Positions 16,485 through 28,612 of a stretch of 64,000 nucleotides of DNA are shown piece after piece. Origin of the DNA: Pseudoxanthomonas sp. F37 (lineage in GTDB: Bacteria; Pseudomonadota; Gammaproteobacteria; Xanthomonadales; Xanthomonadaceae); the NCBI RefSeq assembly GCF_022965755.1, contig NZ_CP095187.1, forward strand, positions 2,666,001 to 2,730,000, written 5' to 3'. Each line of letters begins with the position of its first letter. The first letter of the stretch is position 1. The notes under the pieces were generated by a model. It made no database searches. It saw only the letters and a list, made by a program, of their open reading frames with translations, and had not been told where the DNA came from. Position numbers and translations under genes: made by a program.

Positions 16485-16504
16485 GTCCCGGCGTTCGCCG
16501 GGAC
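16485..16504. repeat. Short GTCCCGGC-type hairpin repeat
   Basis: Perfect eight-base stem GTCCCGGC/GCCGGGAC with a GTTC loop, just before the purA stop. The same class of tetraloop hairpin appears at 59905-59996. Confidence 0.6.
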
Positions 16505-16513
16505 GAGGGCGGA

Positions 16514-18106
<1,593 letters not shown>

Positions 18107-18133
18107 AACGCCAGGTGCCCCGGCCCCGGTCTT

Positions 18134-18185
18134 CCCCTTCTCCCTGCGGAGCGGGGAGAAGGTGCCCGGAGGGCGGATGAGGGGC
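18134..18185 (-). repeat. Composite dispersed repeat, right partner of an inverted pair
   Basis: CCTTCTCCCTGCGGAGC hairpin leading into GGTGCCCGGAGGGCGGATGA. Bases 18151-18185 are the perfect reverse complement of 18057-18091. The pair could fold into a large cruciform about 86 bases upstream of the DUF559 start. Confidence 0.9.
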
Positions 18186-18271
18186 GCTTTCCGATCAGCC
18201 AACGAAGAACTTTCCGATGGCATGACGGACGCGCCGAGCTTCACGCTGTCCTCCATGCGACGGAGGACACC

Positions 18272-18766
18272 ATGCGCGGAAAAAGGAATCATGGCCGCGA
18301 AAGACGGCTTCGACGCGAGCAGACCGAAGCCGAACGCGCACTGTGGCAGCGCCTGCGTGACCGGCGCCTGCTGGGGTGCAAGTTCCGGCGGCAGCACAGG
18401 ATCGGGCCGTACTTCGCGGACTTCGCTTGCGTGGAAGCAATGCTGGTGGTGGAGCTGGATGGCAGCCAGCACCTGACGCAGCAGCGTCACGACGACATGC
18501 GTACGAGCTTCCTCGAAGCGCAGGGGTTCCGGGTGCTGAGGTTCTGGAATGATGACGCGCTGCGCGACACGGCGGCGGTACTGGCCGCAATCGCCACCGC
18601 GCTCGCCCCTCATCCGCCCCCGTATCAAGTACGGGGCAGGCTCTTCGGGCACCTTCTCCCCGCCGAGCGGGGAGAAGGAACCAGACATGGGATCTCGCGT
18701 GCTCAGGACATTGGAACGGACCAGGCACGCGCCCGCGCTTTCCCTTCTCCCTGCGAACGGGGATGA
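18272..18766 (+). CDS. DUF559 domain endonuclease-like protein (PD-(D/E)XK, Vsr-related)
   Basis: A 164-residue frame. Residues about 8-110 match DUF559: R-R-E-Q-T-E-A-E-R-A-L-W, then L-L-G-C-K-F-R-R-Q-H-R-I-G-P-Y-F-A-D-F with candidate catalytic Asp50, V-V-E-L-D-G-S-Q-H with Glu61/Asp63, and V-L-R-F-W-N-D-D. The fold is that of very-short-patch-repair-like nucleases; biological role is unknown. ATG at 18272 has CGGAGGAC upstream. It is the only plus-strand gene in a minus-strand block and is flanked by repeats. From about residue 111 the frame runs through a dispersed repeat (18599-18679), so the last 50 residues are repeat-encoded and probably not part of the original domain. Confidence 0.88.
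   Translation: MRGKRNHGRERRLRREQTEAERALWQRLRDRRLLGCKFRRQHRIGPYFADFACVEAMLVVELDGSQHLTQQRHDDMRTSFLEAQGFRVLRFWNDDALRDTAAVLAAIATALAPHPPPYQVRGRLFGHLLPAERGEGTRHGISRAQDIGTDQARARAFPSPCERG
18599..18679 (+). repeat. Composite dispersed repeat, long form, overlapping the DUF559 3' end
   Basis: GCGCTCGCCCCTCATCCGCC, then the CCGTATC..GTACGGGG hairpin, TTCGGGCACC and the CTTCTCCCC hairpin. Closely matches the reverse complement of 8829-8910. A further partial copy (CCCTTCTCCCTGCGAACGGG) lies at about 18739-18761. Confidence 0.88.
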
Positions 18767-18893
18767 CGACGATCTGCTTGCACGGCATACCGCGTGATCG
18801 TCGGAACGCCGGGCCTGCTTCGCCCGGCCGGGTCGGGTGCCCGAATAGCCTGCGCCGTACCCGCTCGGATGGGACGACAGAGGCCCGCTGCAC

Positions 18894-19079
18894 TCAGTGC
18901 TTCACCGCCCACAGCAGGGTCAGCCCGAAGATCAGGATGAAGCCGCCGACCGCGCGGACCTGGCCGTCGGACATCTGCAGCAGTTGCAGCACGGCGCGCT
19001 TCCAGCCGGCGGGGATGGCGAACAGCACCAGGCCTTCCAGGATGGCGACCAGGCACAGGGCGGACCAGAGTTCGGACAT
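18894..19079 (-). CDS. DUF2065 family inner-membrane protein (YjeT-like)
   Basis: A 61-residue protein with two membrane helices: L-C-L-V-A-I-L-E-G-L-V-L-F-A-I-P-A-G-W-K near the start and V-G-G-F-I-L-I-F-G-L-T-L-L-W-A-V at the end, the standard DUF2065 layout. Function unknown. It follows hflC by about 90 bases on the same strand, as yjeT does in E. coli. The canonical next gene, purA, is displaced by the repeat/DUF559 segment. Confidence 0.88.
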   Translation of the reverse strand: MSELWSALCLVAILEGLVLFAIPAGWKRAVLQLLQMSDGQVRAVGGFILIFGLTLLWAVKH

Positions 19080-19171
19080 GGGCGGGATCCCGGCCCGGCG
19101 ACCAGGCGCGGGGCGATGTAAGACGGAGGGCCAAACGGAACCGGCCGCCCTGGGGCGGCCGGTGGAAGGGC

Positions 19172-20035
19172 TCAGCGGTCGCTCTTCATGTACTGCAGGA
19201 AGGGGTCGTCCTTGTCCAGCACGATCACGCCCTGGCCATCGGCGAACGAGGCGCGGTAGGCCTCCAGGCTGCGCTGGAAGGCGTAGAAGGCCGGATCGCG
19301 GTTGGCGGCGGCGCCGTAGATGCGGGCGGCTTCGGCATCGCCTTCGCCGCGCAGCTTCTGCGCGTCGCGTTCGGCCTCGGCCACCAGCACGGTCTGGTCG
19401 CGGTCGGCCTGCGCGCGCACGATGCGGGCCTGTTCCTCGCCCTCGGCGCGCAGCGCGCTGGCCACCTGGCGGCGTTCGGCGCGCATGCGGTCGTAGACCT
19501 GGCCGATCACTTCGCTGTCGGTGGGCAGGTCGATCTGCTTGAAGCGGATGTCGACGATCTGCATGCCCAGGGTCTTGGCGCCGGCGTTGATGCCCGGCAG
19601 CTGCTTCTCGATCAGCTCGTTGCGGTTGCCGGACACCAGCTGGGTCAGCGTGCGCGAGTTGATCTCGTTGCGCAGCGATTCCTTGATGATTGGTGCCAGG
19701 CGGTCGGTGGCGGTTTCCTGGTTGCCGCCGGTGGCGCGGTAGAAGTCCGCCGCGTTGACGATGAAGCCGATGGCGATGAAGTCGACGCTGACGTCCTTGC
19801 GCTCGGAGGTGAGCGAGCGCTCCGGCGGGAACTCGTTGGCGGTGAAGCGCTGGTCGAACACGCGCGCCGATTCCACCAGCGGCCACTTGAAGTGCAGGCC
19901 GGGGCCGATCTCGCTGCGGGCCACGCGGCCCAGGTTGAGCACCAGGCCCACCTGCCCTTCGCGGACCACGAACACCGAGCCCATCAGGCCCAGCAGGACG
20001 GCCACGGCGATGCCGACGATCAGGGAGGTCCTCAT
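19172..20035 (-). CDS. hflC: HflC, FtsH protease modulator subunit
   Basis: A 287-residue SPFH/band-7 protein with one N-terminal membrane anchor (S-L-I-V-G-I-A-V-A-V-L-L-G-L-M-G), the F-V-V-R-E-G-Q-V-G-L-V-L-N-L-G-R motif, and a long Arg/Ala/Glu-rich helix (E-R-R-Q-V-A-S-A-L-R-A-E-G-E-E-Q-A-R). HflK and HflC form a large periplasmic cage around FtsH and limit its access to membrane substrates. Its ATG overlaps the hflK stop (ATGA), so the two are translationally coupled and probably made in equal amounts. ftsH itself is at 25161-27089. Confidence 0.96.
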   Translation of the reverse strand: MRTSLIVGIAVAVLLGLMGSVFVVREGQVGLVLNLGRVARSEIGPGLHFKWPLVESARVFDQRFTANEFPPERSLTSERKDVSVDFIAIGFIVNAADFYRATGGNQETATDRLAPIIKESLRNEINSRTLTQLVSGNRNELIEKQLPGINAGAKTLGMQIVDIRFKQIDLPTDSEVIGQVYDRMRAERRQVASALRAEGEEQARIVRAQADRDQTVLVAEAERDAQKLRGEGDAEAARIYGAAANRDPAFYAFQRSLEAYRASFADGQGVIVLDKDDPFLQYMKSDR

Positions 20036-21144
20036 GGCTGGGCCTCCTCGCGGCGGGGAGTGCGCACGGAGCTGCGCGCACCGGACGGGGTGCTTTCGAC
20101 CTGCGGCATCACGACCTCGGCGGGAATGGCGCCGGCGGGCGCGGCCGGAGCCGGCGCGTCGCCCATCGGCACGTAGATCAGCTGGCGGCTGTCGCCACCG
20201 ACCACCTTGCGGTTGTCGGCCAGCACCTGCTGGACGGTATCCAGCCACAGGCGCTTGCGGGTGACTTCCGGCGCGTTGCGGTACTCGTCCAGCAGCAGGC
20301 TGAAGCGGGTGGCATCACCGGTGGCCTTGGCGATGGCGGCGGTCTTGTAGCCTTCGGCCACGGTGCGCACGCGCTGGGCCTGGCCGCGGGCCTCGGGCAC
20401 GATGCGGGCGGCATAGGCGCGGGCTTCGTTGACCAGGCGCTCGTTCATCTGCTGGGCGCTGTTGACCTCGTCGAAGGCGGGCTTGACCTCTTCCGGCGGG
20501 CGCGCGTCCTGCAGGCTCAGTTCGGTGACCACCAGGCCGGTGCGGTAGGCCTCCAGCGAGGCCTGCAGCGCGGTGGACGCGGCCGCCGACAGCGGGCCGC
20601 GCGCGTTCAGCGCGGCGTCCAGGTTGGAGCGGCCGATCACTTCGCGCACGGCGCTCTGCGCGGTCTGTTCCAGCACGCGGGTGGCGTCGGTGGTGCCGAA
20701 CAGGAACTTCTGCGGATCGCCCACGCGGTACTGCACGTTGAACGAGACGGTGATGATGTTCTCGTCGCGGGTCAGCACCGGCAGGCTGTTGCTGAAGGTG
20801 CGCACCTCGGTGGCGTTGACCTTGGTGACGCTTTCGATGGGCCAGGGGAACTTGAAGTTCGGGCCCGGCTGCATGGTGCGGTTGTACTGGCCGAAGCGCA
20901 GCACCACGCCGCGCTGCTGTTCGCCGATCAGCTGGAAGCTGGAGAACAGCACCAGGATGCCGATGCCCAGCAGGACCCAGCGCAACGGGTTGCCGCCGCC
21001 ACCGGCGCCGCCGAACAGGCCGCGCAGGCGTTCGACCACCTCGCCGATGCCGCCGCCCTGCCGGTTGCGCGGCTTCCAGCTGTTGTTCCGGTTGCCGTTG
21101 TTGCCAGATCCGCCGCTGCTGCTGCCGGGGGTGTTCCAGGCCAT
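20032..21144 (-). CDS. hflK: HflK, FtsH protease modulator subunit
   Basis: A 370-residue partner of HflC. The N-terminus is Gly/Asn/Ser-rich (M-A-W-N-T-P-G-S-S-S-G-G-S-G), as in E. coli HflK. A membrane helix follows (W-V-L-L-G-I-G-I-L-V-L-F-S-S-F), then the SPFH domain (G-V-V-L-R-F-G-Q-Y, P-G-P-N-F-K-F-P-W-P-I). The C-terminal tail is Pro/Ala-rich. ATG at 21144 has GGAG at good spacing and begins the conserved MAWN; the nine upstream residues in frame are not conserved. The preceding gene is hflX, 223 bases upstream, with a dispersed repeat between. Confidence 0.96.
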   Translation of the reverse strand: MAWNTPGSSSGGSGNNGNRNNSWKPRNRQGGGIGEVVERLRGLFGGAGGGGNPLRWVLLGIGILVLFSSFQLIGEQQRGVVLRFGQYNRTMQPGPNFKFPWPIESVTKVNATEVRTFSNSLPVLTRDENIITVSFNVQYRVGDPQKFLFGTTDATRVLEQTAQSAVREVIGRSNLDAALNARGPLSAAASTALQASLEAYRTGLVVTELSLQDARPPEEVKPAFDEVNSAQQMNERLVNEARAYAARIVPEARGQAQRVRTVAEGYKTAAIAKATGDATRFSLLLDEYRNAPEVTRKRLWLDTVQQVLADNRKVVGGDSRQLIYVPMGDAPAPAAPAGAIPAEVVMPQVESTPSGARSSVRTPRREEAQP

Positions 21145-21260
21145 GCCCACTCCATCGTGAAGGATTCGCACGGCACGGGGCCGGCGCAGGTTTCGATTCT
21201 ACTAGATAGGGGCGCCCCGGCCGGCAGGCAAGGCCGGGAGGTCATGGGGCGCGGCCCTGG

Positions 21261-21290
21261 CTCCTGTGGGAGCGACGCAAGCCGCGAAGG
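21261..21290 (+). repeat. GTGGGAGCGACG-type intergenic repeat
   Basis: CTCCTGTGGGAGCGACGCAA followed by GCCGCGAAGG, an imperfect inverted repeat of a kind common between xanthomonad and pseudomonad genes. A related copy is at 61984-62007. Confidence 0.6.
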
Positions 21291-21367
21291 GCCTTGTATC
21301 CGGCCCGGCTCCCATGGACCGCCATGGACGACTTACGCCGCTGCCACCCAAACCGATGCAGGCACGC

Positions 21368-22708
21368 CTACTGCCAGTCTTCCTGCGCGGCCTTGGGCAG
21401 CAGCGTCTCCAGCGGATGCCCGCCGGCCTGCGAGGCCAGGCGCTGGGCGTCGGCCAGGGCCAGGTCGACGGTGACGCGCCAGCCGGATTCCTCGAAGTCC
21501 TCGGCCAGCACCGCGCCCAGCGCGTGCAGGCGCGCGCGCAACCGCGCCGAATGCGCGGGCAGGTGCAGTTCGCCGCGCACGCGCTGGAAGCCCAGCCGCT
21601 GCGCCAGTGCGCCCTTCAGCAGGTCGATGCCCTGCCCGTCGCGGGCGGAAATCCACACGCGCTCGCGGCCCATGCCGGCGCTGGGCGCATCGCCGGCGTC
21701 CACGCCGGGGTCGGGCTGGTCGTGGCGCGGGGCGGCGCCCTCGATACGGTCGATCTTGTTGAACACCAGCATCTGCGGCAGGTCGCCGGCGCCGATCTCC
21801 TGCAGCACCTCGTCGACCTGGGCGATGCGTTCCTCGCGGTGCGGATCGGCGGCGTCGATGACGTGCAGCAGCAGGTCCGCCTCGCGCGCTTCGCTCAGGG
21901 TGGAGCGGAACGCGGCGACCAGTTCGTGCGGCAGGTCGCGCACGAAGCCGACCGTATCGGCCAGCACCACCGCGCCGCCAGGCAGGTCGATGCGGCGCAC
22001 GGTGGGGTCCAGCGTGGCGAACAGCTGGTCGGCCGCGTAGGCCTCGGCGCCGGTCAGCGCGTTGAACAGCGTGGACTTGCCGGCGTTGGTGTAGCCCACC
22101 AGGGCCACGCGCGGCAGTTCGCTGCGCACGCGGGCGCGGCGCATCTGGGTGCGCTGCACTTCCACCTTCTCCAGCCGCTTCTGCAGCTGCTCGACGCGCT
22201 TCTGCAGCAGGCGGCGGTCGGTTTCCAGCTGCGTCTCGCCGGGGCCGCGCAGGCCGATGGAACCGCCGCGCTGGCGCTCCAGGTGGGTCCAGCCGCGCAC
22301 CAGGCGGGTGGCCATGTGGCGCAGCTGGGCCAGCTCCACCTGCAGCTTGCCTTCGTGGCTGCGCGCGCGCTGGGCGAAGATGTCCAGGATCAGCCCGGTG
22401 CGGTCCAGCACGCGGCGCTGCAGGATCTTCTCCAGGTTGCGCTCCTGGCCGGGCGAGAGCGGGAAGTTGACCAGCACCAGGTCGGCGCCGGTCGCGTCGG
22501 CGGCCGCCTTCACTTCCTCCAGCTTGCCGCTGCCGATCAGCGTGGAGGGATTGGGACGGTCGATGCGCGCGGTCAGCAGCGCGGCGATGCTGGCGCCGGC
22601 CGAGCGCGCCAGGTCGCTGAATTCCTCGGTAAGGCCGTCGTCCGGACGGCCGCCGGCATGCGGCTGGATCAGCAGCGCATGCTCGCCCTTGCGGGATCTT
22701 TCAAACAA
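21368..22708 (-). CDS. hflX: HflX, ribosome-associated GTPase
   Basis: A 446-residue Obg-HflX superfamily GTPase. An N-terminal HflX domain (about 25-195, including G-S-G-K-L-E-E-V and G-G-S-I-G-L-R-G-P-G-E-T-Q-L-E-T-D-R-R) and a coiled coil precede the G domain: G-Y-T-N-A-G-K-S at 205-212, T-L-D-P-T, D-T-V-G-F at 251-255, N-K-I-D and S-A-R-D-G. HflX splits stalled or heat-damaged ribosomes in E. coli. It is 34 bases downstream of hfq, in the conserved order miaA-hfq-hflX-hflK-hflC. Confidence 0.97.
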   Translation of the reverse strand: MFERSRKGEHALLIQPHAGGRPDDGLTEEFSDLARSAGASIAALLTARIDRPNPSTLIGSGKLEEVKAAADATGADLVLVNFPLSPGQERNLEKILQRRVLDRTGLILDIFAQRARSHEGKLQVELAQLRHMATRLVRGWTHLERQRGGSIGLRGPGETQLETDRRLLQKRVEQLQKRLEKVEVQRTQMRRARVRSELPRVALVGYTNAGKSTLFNALTGAEAYAADQLFATLDPTVRRIDLPGGAVVLADTVGFVRDLPHELVAAFRSTLSEAREADLLLHVIDAADPHREERIAQVDEVLQEIGAGDLPQMLVFNKIDRIEGAAPRHDQPDPGVDAGDAPSAGMGRERVWISARDGQGIDLLKGALAQRLGFQRVRGELHLPAHSARLRARLHALGAVLAEDFEESGWRVTVDLALADAQRLASQAGGHPLETLLPKAAQEDWQ

Positions 22709-22742
22709 TGGGGTCGTGCCTCTTCAAGCGAGGCACGCATTA

Positions 22743-23021
22743 TCACGCGGTTTCGTCGCCGCCGCCTTCCGCCCCGTCCTCGCCCTGCTGCACGTAGCCG
22801 CCACCGGGGCCCACGCGCACGTTGCGGGCCGGCACCACCGTGGAGATGGCGTGCTTGTAGACCATCTGGCTGACCGTGTTGCGCAACAGGACCACGAACT
22901 GGTCGAAGGATTCGATGGTGCCCTGCAGCTTGATGCCGTTCACCAGGTAGACCGACACCGGGACGCGCTCGCGCCGCAGTGCATTCAGGAAAGGATCCTG
23001 CAGGGATTGCCCCTTGGACAT
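22743..23021 (-). CDS. hfq: RNA chaperone Hfq
   Basis: A 92-residue Sm-like protein that pairs small RNAs with mRNAs. The Sm1 part ([24 protein letters not shown]) and the Sm2 Y-K-H-A-I-S motif are intact. The C-terminal tail is Gly/Glu-rich and acidic ([15 protein letters not shown]). ATG at 23021 follows GGGAG. Lies between miaA and hflX; a small palindrome sits in the leader. Confidence 0.97.
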   Translation of the reverse strand: MSKGQSLQDPFLNALRRERVPVSVYLVNGIKLQGTIESFDQFVVLLRNTVSQMVYKHAISTVVPARNVRVGPGGGYVQQGEDGAEGGGDETA

Positions 23022-23103
23022 GACGTACTCCCGCCTTGCGTTCTTATAGTAGGTATGGTGCTGAACCCGGCGCGGCAAACGGCTCCCCAGCCGCTCCGGA
23101 GAC

Positions 23104-23123
23104 CCGATGTTACACAACATCGG
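23104..23123. promoter_or_regulatory. Perfect palindrome in the hfq leader
   Basis: CCGATGTT, loop ACAC, AACATCGG: an eight-base perfect inverted repeat 80-100 bases upstream of hfq and downstream of the miaA stop. It could be an operator, an RNA hairpin shaping hfq mRNA or a processing site; nothing distinguishes these. Confidence 0.4.
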
Positions 23124-23187
23124 CCCTCGCGGGCGCCGCCAAGTCCGGCATCCGGTCCCAGTTCGGCCATTGCTGGCGCCGGCAGGC

Positions 23188-24144
23188 TCAGCCGCGCGGC
23201 AGGAACAGGGCCAGGGCCTGGGCCAGCCGTCCTGCGTCGGTGGCCGGATCGAACCAGCGGGCATCCAGCTCGCCGCGCAGCCAGGTGAGCTGGCGCTTGG
23301 CCAGCTGGCGGGTGGCGGCGATGGCGCGTTCGCGGAAGTCCTGGGCATCGCCCTGCCCGTCCAGGAATTCCCAGGCCTGTCGGTAGCCCACGGCACGCAC
23401 CGCCGGCAGGTCCAGCGGCGCGGCCACTGCCTGCATCCCGGGCAGCGCGCGCAGTGCGCGGACTTCGTCCAGGAAACCCTGCGTCAGCATCAGATCGAAG
23501 CGCTGGGCGATGCGCGCGTGCAGCACGGTGCGGTCGGCCGGCGCCAGCACCAGCTTCAGCACGCGGAACGGCAGCCGTTCGCGCCGCGCCGTACGTTGCC
23601 ATTGGCTGATCGGCGTGCCGGTCAGGTGGAACACTTCCAGCGCGCGCTGGATGCGCTGCGGGTCGGTGGCATGGATGCGGGCGGCGGCCTCCGGATCGAC
23701 CTGCGCCAGCTCGGCATGCAGGGCGGGCCAGCCGGCCTGTTGCGCCCGCGCGGTGATCCGGTCGCGCAGCGCGGCATCGGCCGGCGGCAGAGCGGCCAGC
23801 CCTTCGAGCAGCGCCTGGAAGTAGAGCCCGGTGCCGCCGGCCAGCACCGGCAGACGGCCGCGCGCGGCGATGTCGTCCATCGCCCGGCGCGCGTGGTGGG
23901 CGAAGTCGGCGGCGGAGTAGACCTGCCAGGGCTCGCGCACGTCCAGCAGGTGGTGCGGCACGCGCGCGCGTTCGTCCGCGCTGGGCTTGGCGGCGCCGAT
24001 GTCCAGGCCGCGGTAGACCAGCGCGGAATCGACGCTGACGATTTCGCCGTTGAAGCGCTCGGCCACCTCCAGCGCGAACGCCGTCTTGCCCGAGGCGGTG
24101 GGGCCCATGATGGCGATGGCGGAAGGGCGGGGGTCGAGCGACAT
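23188..24144 (-). CDS. miaA: tRNA dimethylallyltransferase MiaA
   Basis: A 318-residue enzyme that transfers the dimethylallyl group to A37 of tRNAs reading UNN codons. The P-loop G-P-T-A-S-G-K-T is at residues 14-21, followed by [36 protein letters not shown] and [12 protein letters not shown]. Directly precedes hfq in the conserved order; mutL, which precedes miaA in E. coli, is replaced by folP/ftsH here. Confidence 0.97.
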   Translation of the reverse strand: MSLDPRPSAIAIMGPTASGKTAFALEVAERFNGEIVSVDSALVYRGLDIGAAKPSADERARVPHHLLDVREPWQVYSAADFAHHARRAMDDIAARGRLPVLAGGTGLYFQALLEGLAALPPADAALRDRITARAQQAGWPALHAELAQVDPEAAARIHATDPQRIQRALEVFHLTGTPISQWQRTARRERLPFRVLKLVLAPADRTVLHARIAQRFDLMLTQGFLDEVRALRALPGMQAVAAPLDLPAVRAVGYRQAWEFLDGQGDAQDFRERAIAATRQLAKRQLTWLRGELDARWFDPATDAGRLAQALALFLPRG

Positions 24145-24197
24145 CCGCGCATTGTCGCATCCGGCCGCGGCGCTGGCCGGCGGAACGCCGGCCCCGG

Positions 24198-25097
24198 TCA
24201 GTCGTCGTCGGGCCAGCGGATCGTCGGCGCGGACGTGGCCTGGCGTGGCGCGGGCACGGCGGCGACGGCATTCCAGACTTTCAATGCGTCGACGGTGGCG
24301 GCCACGTCGTGCACGCGCACGATCGCGGCGCCACGCTGGGCGGCGATCAGGTGCGCCGCCACCGATCCGGCCACGCGGTCCGCCGGTACGTCGCGACCGG
24401 TCAGTTCGCCGATGCTGCGCTTGCGCGACAACCCCGCCAGCACCGGCACGCCCAGCTCGACGAAGCGCCCGAACTGCGCCAGCAGCTGCAGGTTGTGTGC
24501 GGTGTCCTTGCCGAAACCGAACCCCGGATCGACGACGATGCGCTGCTTCGGAATGCCGGCCATTTCGGCGGCGAAGATGCGCTCGGCCAAGAAGCGGTGC
24601 ACCTGGCCCACCACGTCGTCGTACTGCGGTGCGGCCTGCATCGAACGCGGTTCGCCCTGCATGTGCATCAGCACGACGGGGACGCCGAGCGCGGCGGCGG
24701 CATCGAGCGCACCCTCGCGGCGCAGGCCGTAGACATCGTTGATCATCCCGGCGCCCGCCTGCACCGCGGCGCGCATCACCTCGGGCTTGGAGGTGTCGAT
24801 GCTGATCGGCACGACCACCTGCGCCGCCAGTCGTCCGATCACCGGCAGTACGCGGCGGAGTTCTTCCTCCGTTTCCACCTCCGCGGCACCGGGACGCGTG
24901 GATTCGCCGCCGATGTCGAGCAGGTCGGCACCCTCCTCCACCAGCCTCAGCGCATGCGCGACGGCGGCATCGGTGGTGTCGTGCGCGCCACCGTCGGAGA
25001 ACGAGTCCGGAGTGACGTTGACGATGCCCATGACCAGCGGGCGGTCGAGCCTGAGGATGCGGCCGGCGCAGTCGAGCTGGGGCGAGGTGTCGAACAT
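24198..25097 (-). CDS. folP: Dihydropteroate synthase
   Basis: A 299-residue TIM-barrel enzyme that condenses 4-aminobenzoate with dihydropterin pyrophosphate in folate synthesis; the sulfonamide target. Motifs: [36 protein letters not shown] and R-V-H-D-V near the end. In many gammaproteobacteria it follows ftsH, as here. The ftsH terminator hairpin ends just 16 bases before the folP start region, so folP probably has its own promoter or relies on read-through. Confidence 0.96.
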   Translation of the reverse strand: MFDTSPQLDCAGRILRLDRPLVMGIVNVTPDSFSDGGAHDTTDAAVAHALRLVEEGADLLDIGGESTRPGAAEVETEEELRRVLPVIGRLAAQVVVPISIDTSKPEVMRAAVQAGAGMINDVYGLRREGALDAAAALGVPVVLMHMQGEPRSMQAAPQYDDVVGQVHRFLAERIFAAEMAGIPKQRIVVDPGFGFGKDTAHNLQLLAQFGRFVELGVPVLAGLSRKRSIGELTGRDVPADRVAGSVAAHLIAAQRGAAIVRVHDVAATVDALKVWNAVAAVPAPRQATSAPTIRWPDDD

Positions 25098-25106
25098 GGG
25101 CGGGAA

Positions 25107-25138
25107 AAAAAGAAAGGCCAGACGCGAGTCTGGCCTTT
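25107..25138 (-). terminator. Rho-independent terminator after ftsH
   Basis: Eleven-base perfect stem AAAGGCCAGAC (25113-25123), loop GCGA, GTCTGGCCTTT (25128-25138). On the minus strand it is followed by CTTTTTTT. It lies between the ftsH stop and the folP start. Confidence 0.92.
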
Positions 25139-25160
25139 CATCGTCATGCTGGCAACGCGC

Positions 25161-27089
<1,929 letters not shown>

Positions 27090-27138
27090 CCTCATCGGCT
27101 CCGGCGTTCCTCTTTCGTAATACGCACTTTACGTCACC

Positions 27139-27771
27139 TTACTTGATCTGGATCCGCTTGCCCTGCCCCAGGGCGTACACCTCGGGGGAGCGCTTGCGGG
27201 AGGCATCCGGCTTGCGGATCGCCACCTTGTCATAGCGGCGGCGGAGCTCGCGGATGTAGTCGTCGAACCCGGTGCCCTGGAACAGCTTGATCAGGAAGGC
27301 GCCGCCCGGCTTCAGGTGCCGGTCGGCGAAGTCCATGGCCAGCTCCGCCAGGTACATCGCCCGCGGCTGGTCGACCGCGTCCACACCACTCTTATTGGGG
27401 GCCATGTCGGACAGCACAAGGTCCACGGGCGCACCGTCCAGCAGGGCTTCAAGCTGCGATAGGACGCTGTCGTCCCTGAAATCACCGTGAAGGAACTCCA
27501 CGCCCGCCAACGGCGGCATGTCCAGGATGTCCATCGCCACGACCCGGCCGTGGTCGCCCATCGCCTGGCGGACGAACTGCGACCAGCCTCCCGGCGCCGC
27601 GCCCAGGTCCACCACCACCATGCCCGGCTTGAGCAGGCGGTCGCGCTCCAGCAGCTCTTCCAGCTTGTAGGCCGCGCGCGAGCGCAGGCCCTCGGCCTGG
27701 GCCTTCTTCACGTAAGGATCGGAGAAGTGTTCCTTCAGCCAGCGCTGGCTGCTCTTGCTGCGGGTGGCCAT
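27139..27771 (-). CDS. rlmE: 23S rRNA 2'-O-ribose methyltransferase RlmE
   Basis: A 210-residue FtsJ/RrmJ methyltransferase that modifies U2552 of 23S rRNA late in 50S assembly. Motifs: [40 protein letters not shown] (SAM site), S-D-M-A-P-N-K-S-G and F-L-I-K-L-F-Q-G. The frame extends 21 codons upstream, but ATG at 27771 gives the family length and begins M-A-T-R-S-K-S-S. It precedes ftsH by 49 bases and is divergent from yhbY, the conserved arrangement. Confidence 0.96.
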   Translation of the reverse strand: MATRSKSSQRWLKEHFSDPYVKKAQAEGLRSRAAYKLEELLERDRLLKPGMVVVDLGAAPGGWSQFVRQAMGDHGRVVAMDILDMPPLAGVEFLHGDFRDDSVLSQLEALLDGAPVDLVLSDMAPNKSGVDAVDQPRAMYLAELAMDFADRHLKPGGAFLIKLFQGTGFDDYIRELRRRYDKVAIRKPDASRKRSPEVYALGQGKRIQIK

Positions 27772-27872
27772 GTCGGCAAGGTCTCCGGGCACGCTGCGAC
27801 GGGAGCCGCCGGAGCCGTTCGTGGGGGCCGCCATGATACCCTGATCGCCCTTTCCGACCCGTACCGTGCCGC

Positions 27873-28178
27873 ATGCCTGTTGCCCTGACCGCCGCCCAGA
27901 CCCGTTTCCTGCGCGGCCAGGCCCATGACCTGAAAGCCCTGCTGCAGATCGGCAACAAAGGCCTCACCCCGGCCTTCATCGCCGAGTTGGACGCGGTGCT
28001 GGAACAGCACGAACTGGTCAAGGTGAAGGTGGCGGGCGAAGACCGCCAGGCGCGCGATGCGATGATCGACCAGCTGGCCGAGCAGGCCGACGCGGCCCTG
28101 GTGCAGCGCATCGGCCATACCGCCGTGCTGTATCGCCCCAGCAAGGAGCGCCGGCACATCGTGCTGCCGCGCGGCTGA
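27873..28178 (+). CDS. yhbY: YhbY-family ribosome-associated RNA-binding protein
   Basis: A 101-residue CRS1-YhbY (CRM) domain protein: [36 protein letters not shown] and [12 protein letters not shown]. The G-N-K-G loop is the signature. YhbY binds pre-50S particles in E. coli. It is divergent from rlmE, sharing a 100-base promoter region, and is followed closely by the Mth938-like gene. Confidence 0.94.
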   Translation: MPVALTAAQTRFLRGQAHDLKALLQIGNKGLTPAFIAELDAVLEQHELVKVKVAGEDRQARDAMIDQLAEQADAALVQRIGHTAVLYRPSKERRHIVLPRG

Positions 28179-28200
28179 TCCTCCGCTACAGGCCCCCGTC

Positions 28201-28578
28201 ATGCAGCTGAGCCACGAACTGCCCGACTACGCCTTCACCCTGCGCTCCGCCGACGGCCGGCACGCACGGGTGAACGACCTCACCCTCACCGACAGCTTCA
28301 TCCTGTCCCCGCAGCAACTGGTCGAGAACTGGCCGGTCCGGGACAGCGCGGCGCTCACCGCCGACGATCTGGCGCCCCTGCTGGCGTTGCAGCCCGAGGT
28401 GGTCCTGCTCGGCACGGGCGAGCGCCAGGTCTTCCCGCCCGCCGCGGCGATGGCGGCCTGCCTTCGCCAGGGCGTGGGCCTGGAAGTGATGACCAACGCC
28501 GCGGCCGCACGCACCTTCAACGTGCTGGCCGGCGAGTCCAGGCGCGTGGTCGCGGGTTTCCTGCTGGCACCGGGCTGA
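28201..28578 (+). CDS. Mth938-like (DUF498/NDUFAF3-related) domain protein
   Basis: A 125-residue protein with the Mth938-like fold pattern: Y-A-F-T-L-R-S-A-D-G, S-F-I-L-S-P-Q-Q-L-V-E-N-W, E-V-V-L-L-G-T-G-E-R-Q-V-F-P-P and G-V-G-L-E-V-M-T-N-A-A-A-A-R-T-F-N-V-L-A-G-E. Related eukaryotic proteins assist complex I assembly; the bacterial role is unresolved. It lies 22 bases after yhbY and probably shares its transcript. Convergent with the exonuclease/phosphatase-family gene. Confidence 0.9.
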   Translation: MQLSHELPDYAFTLRSADGRHARVNDLTLTDSFILSPQQLVENWPVRDSAALTADDLAPLLALQPEVVLLGTGERQVFPPAAAMAACLRQGVGLEVMTNAAAARTFNVLAGESRRVVAGFLLAPG

Positions 28579-28612
28579 TCAGGTCACCGGGACGCGCCCC
28601 CGCCCCGCGGAA

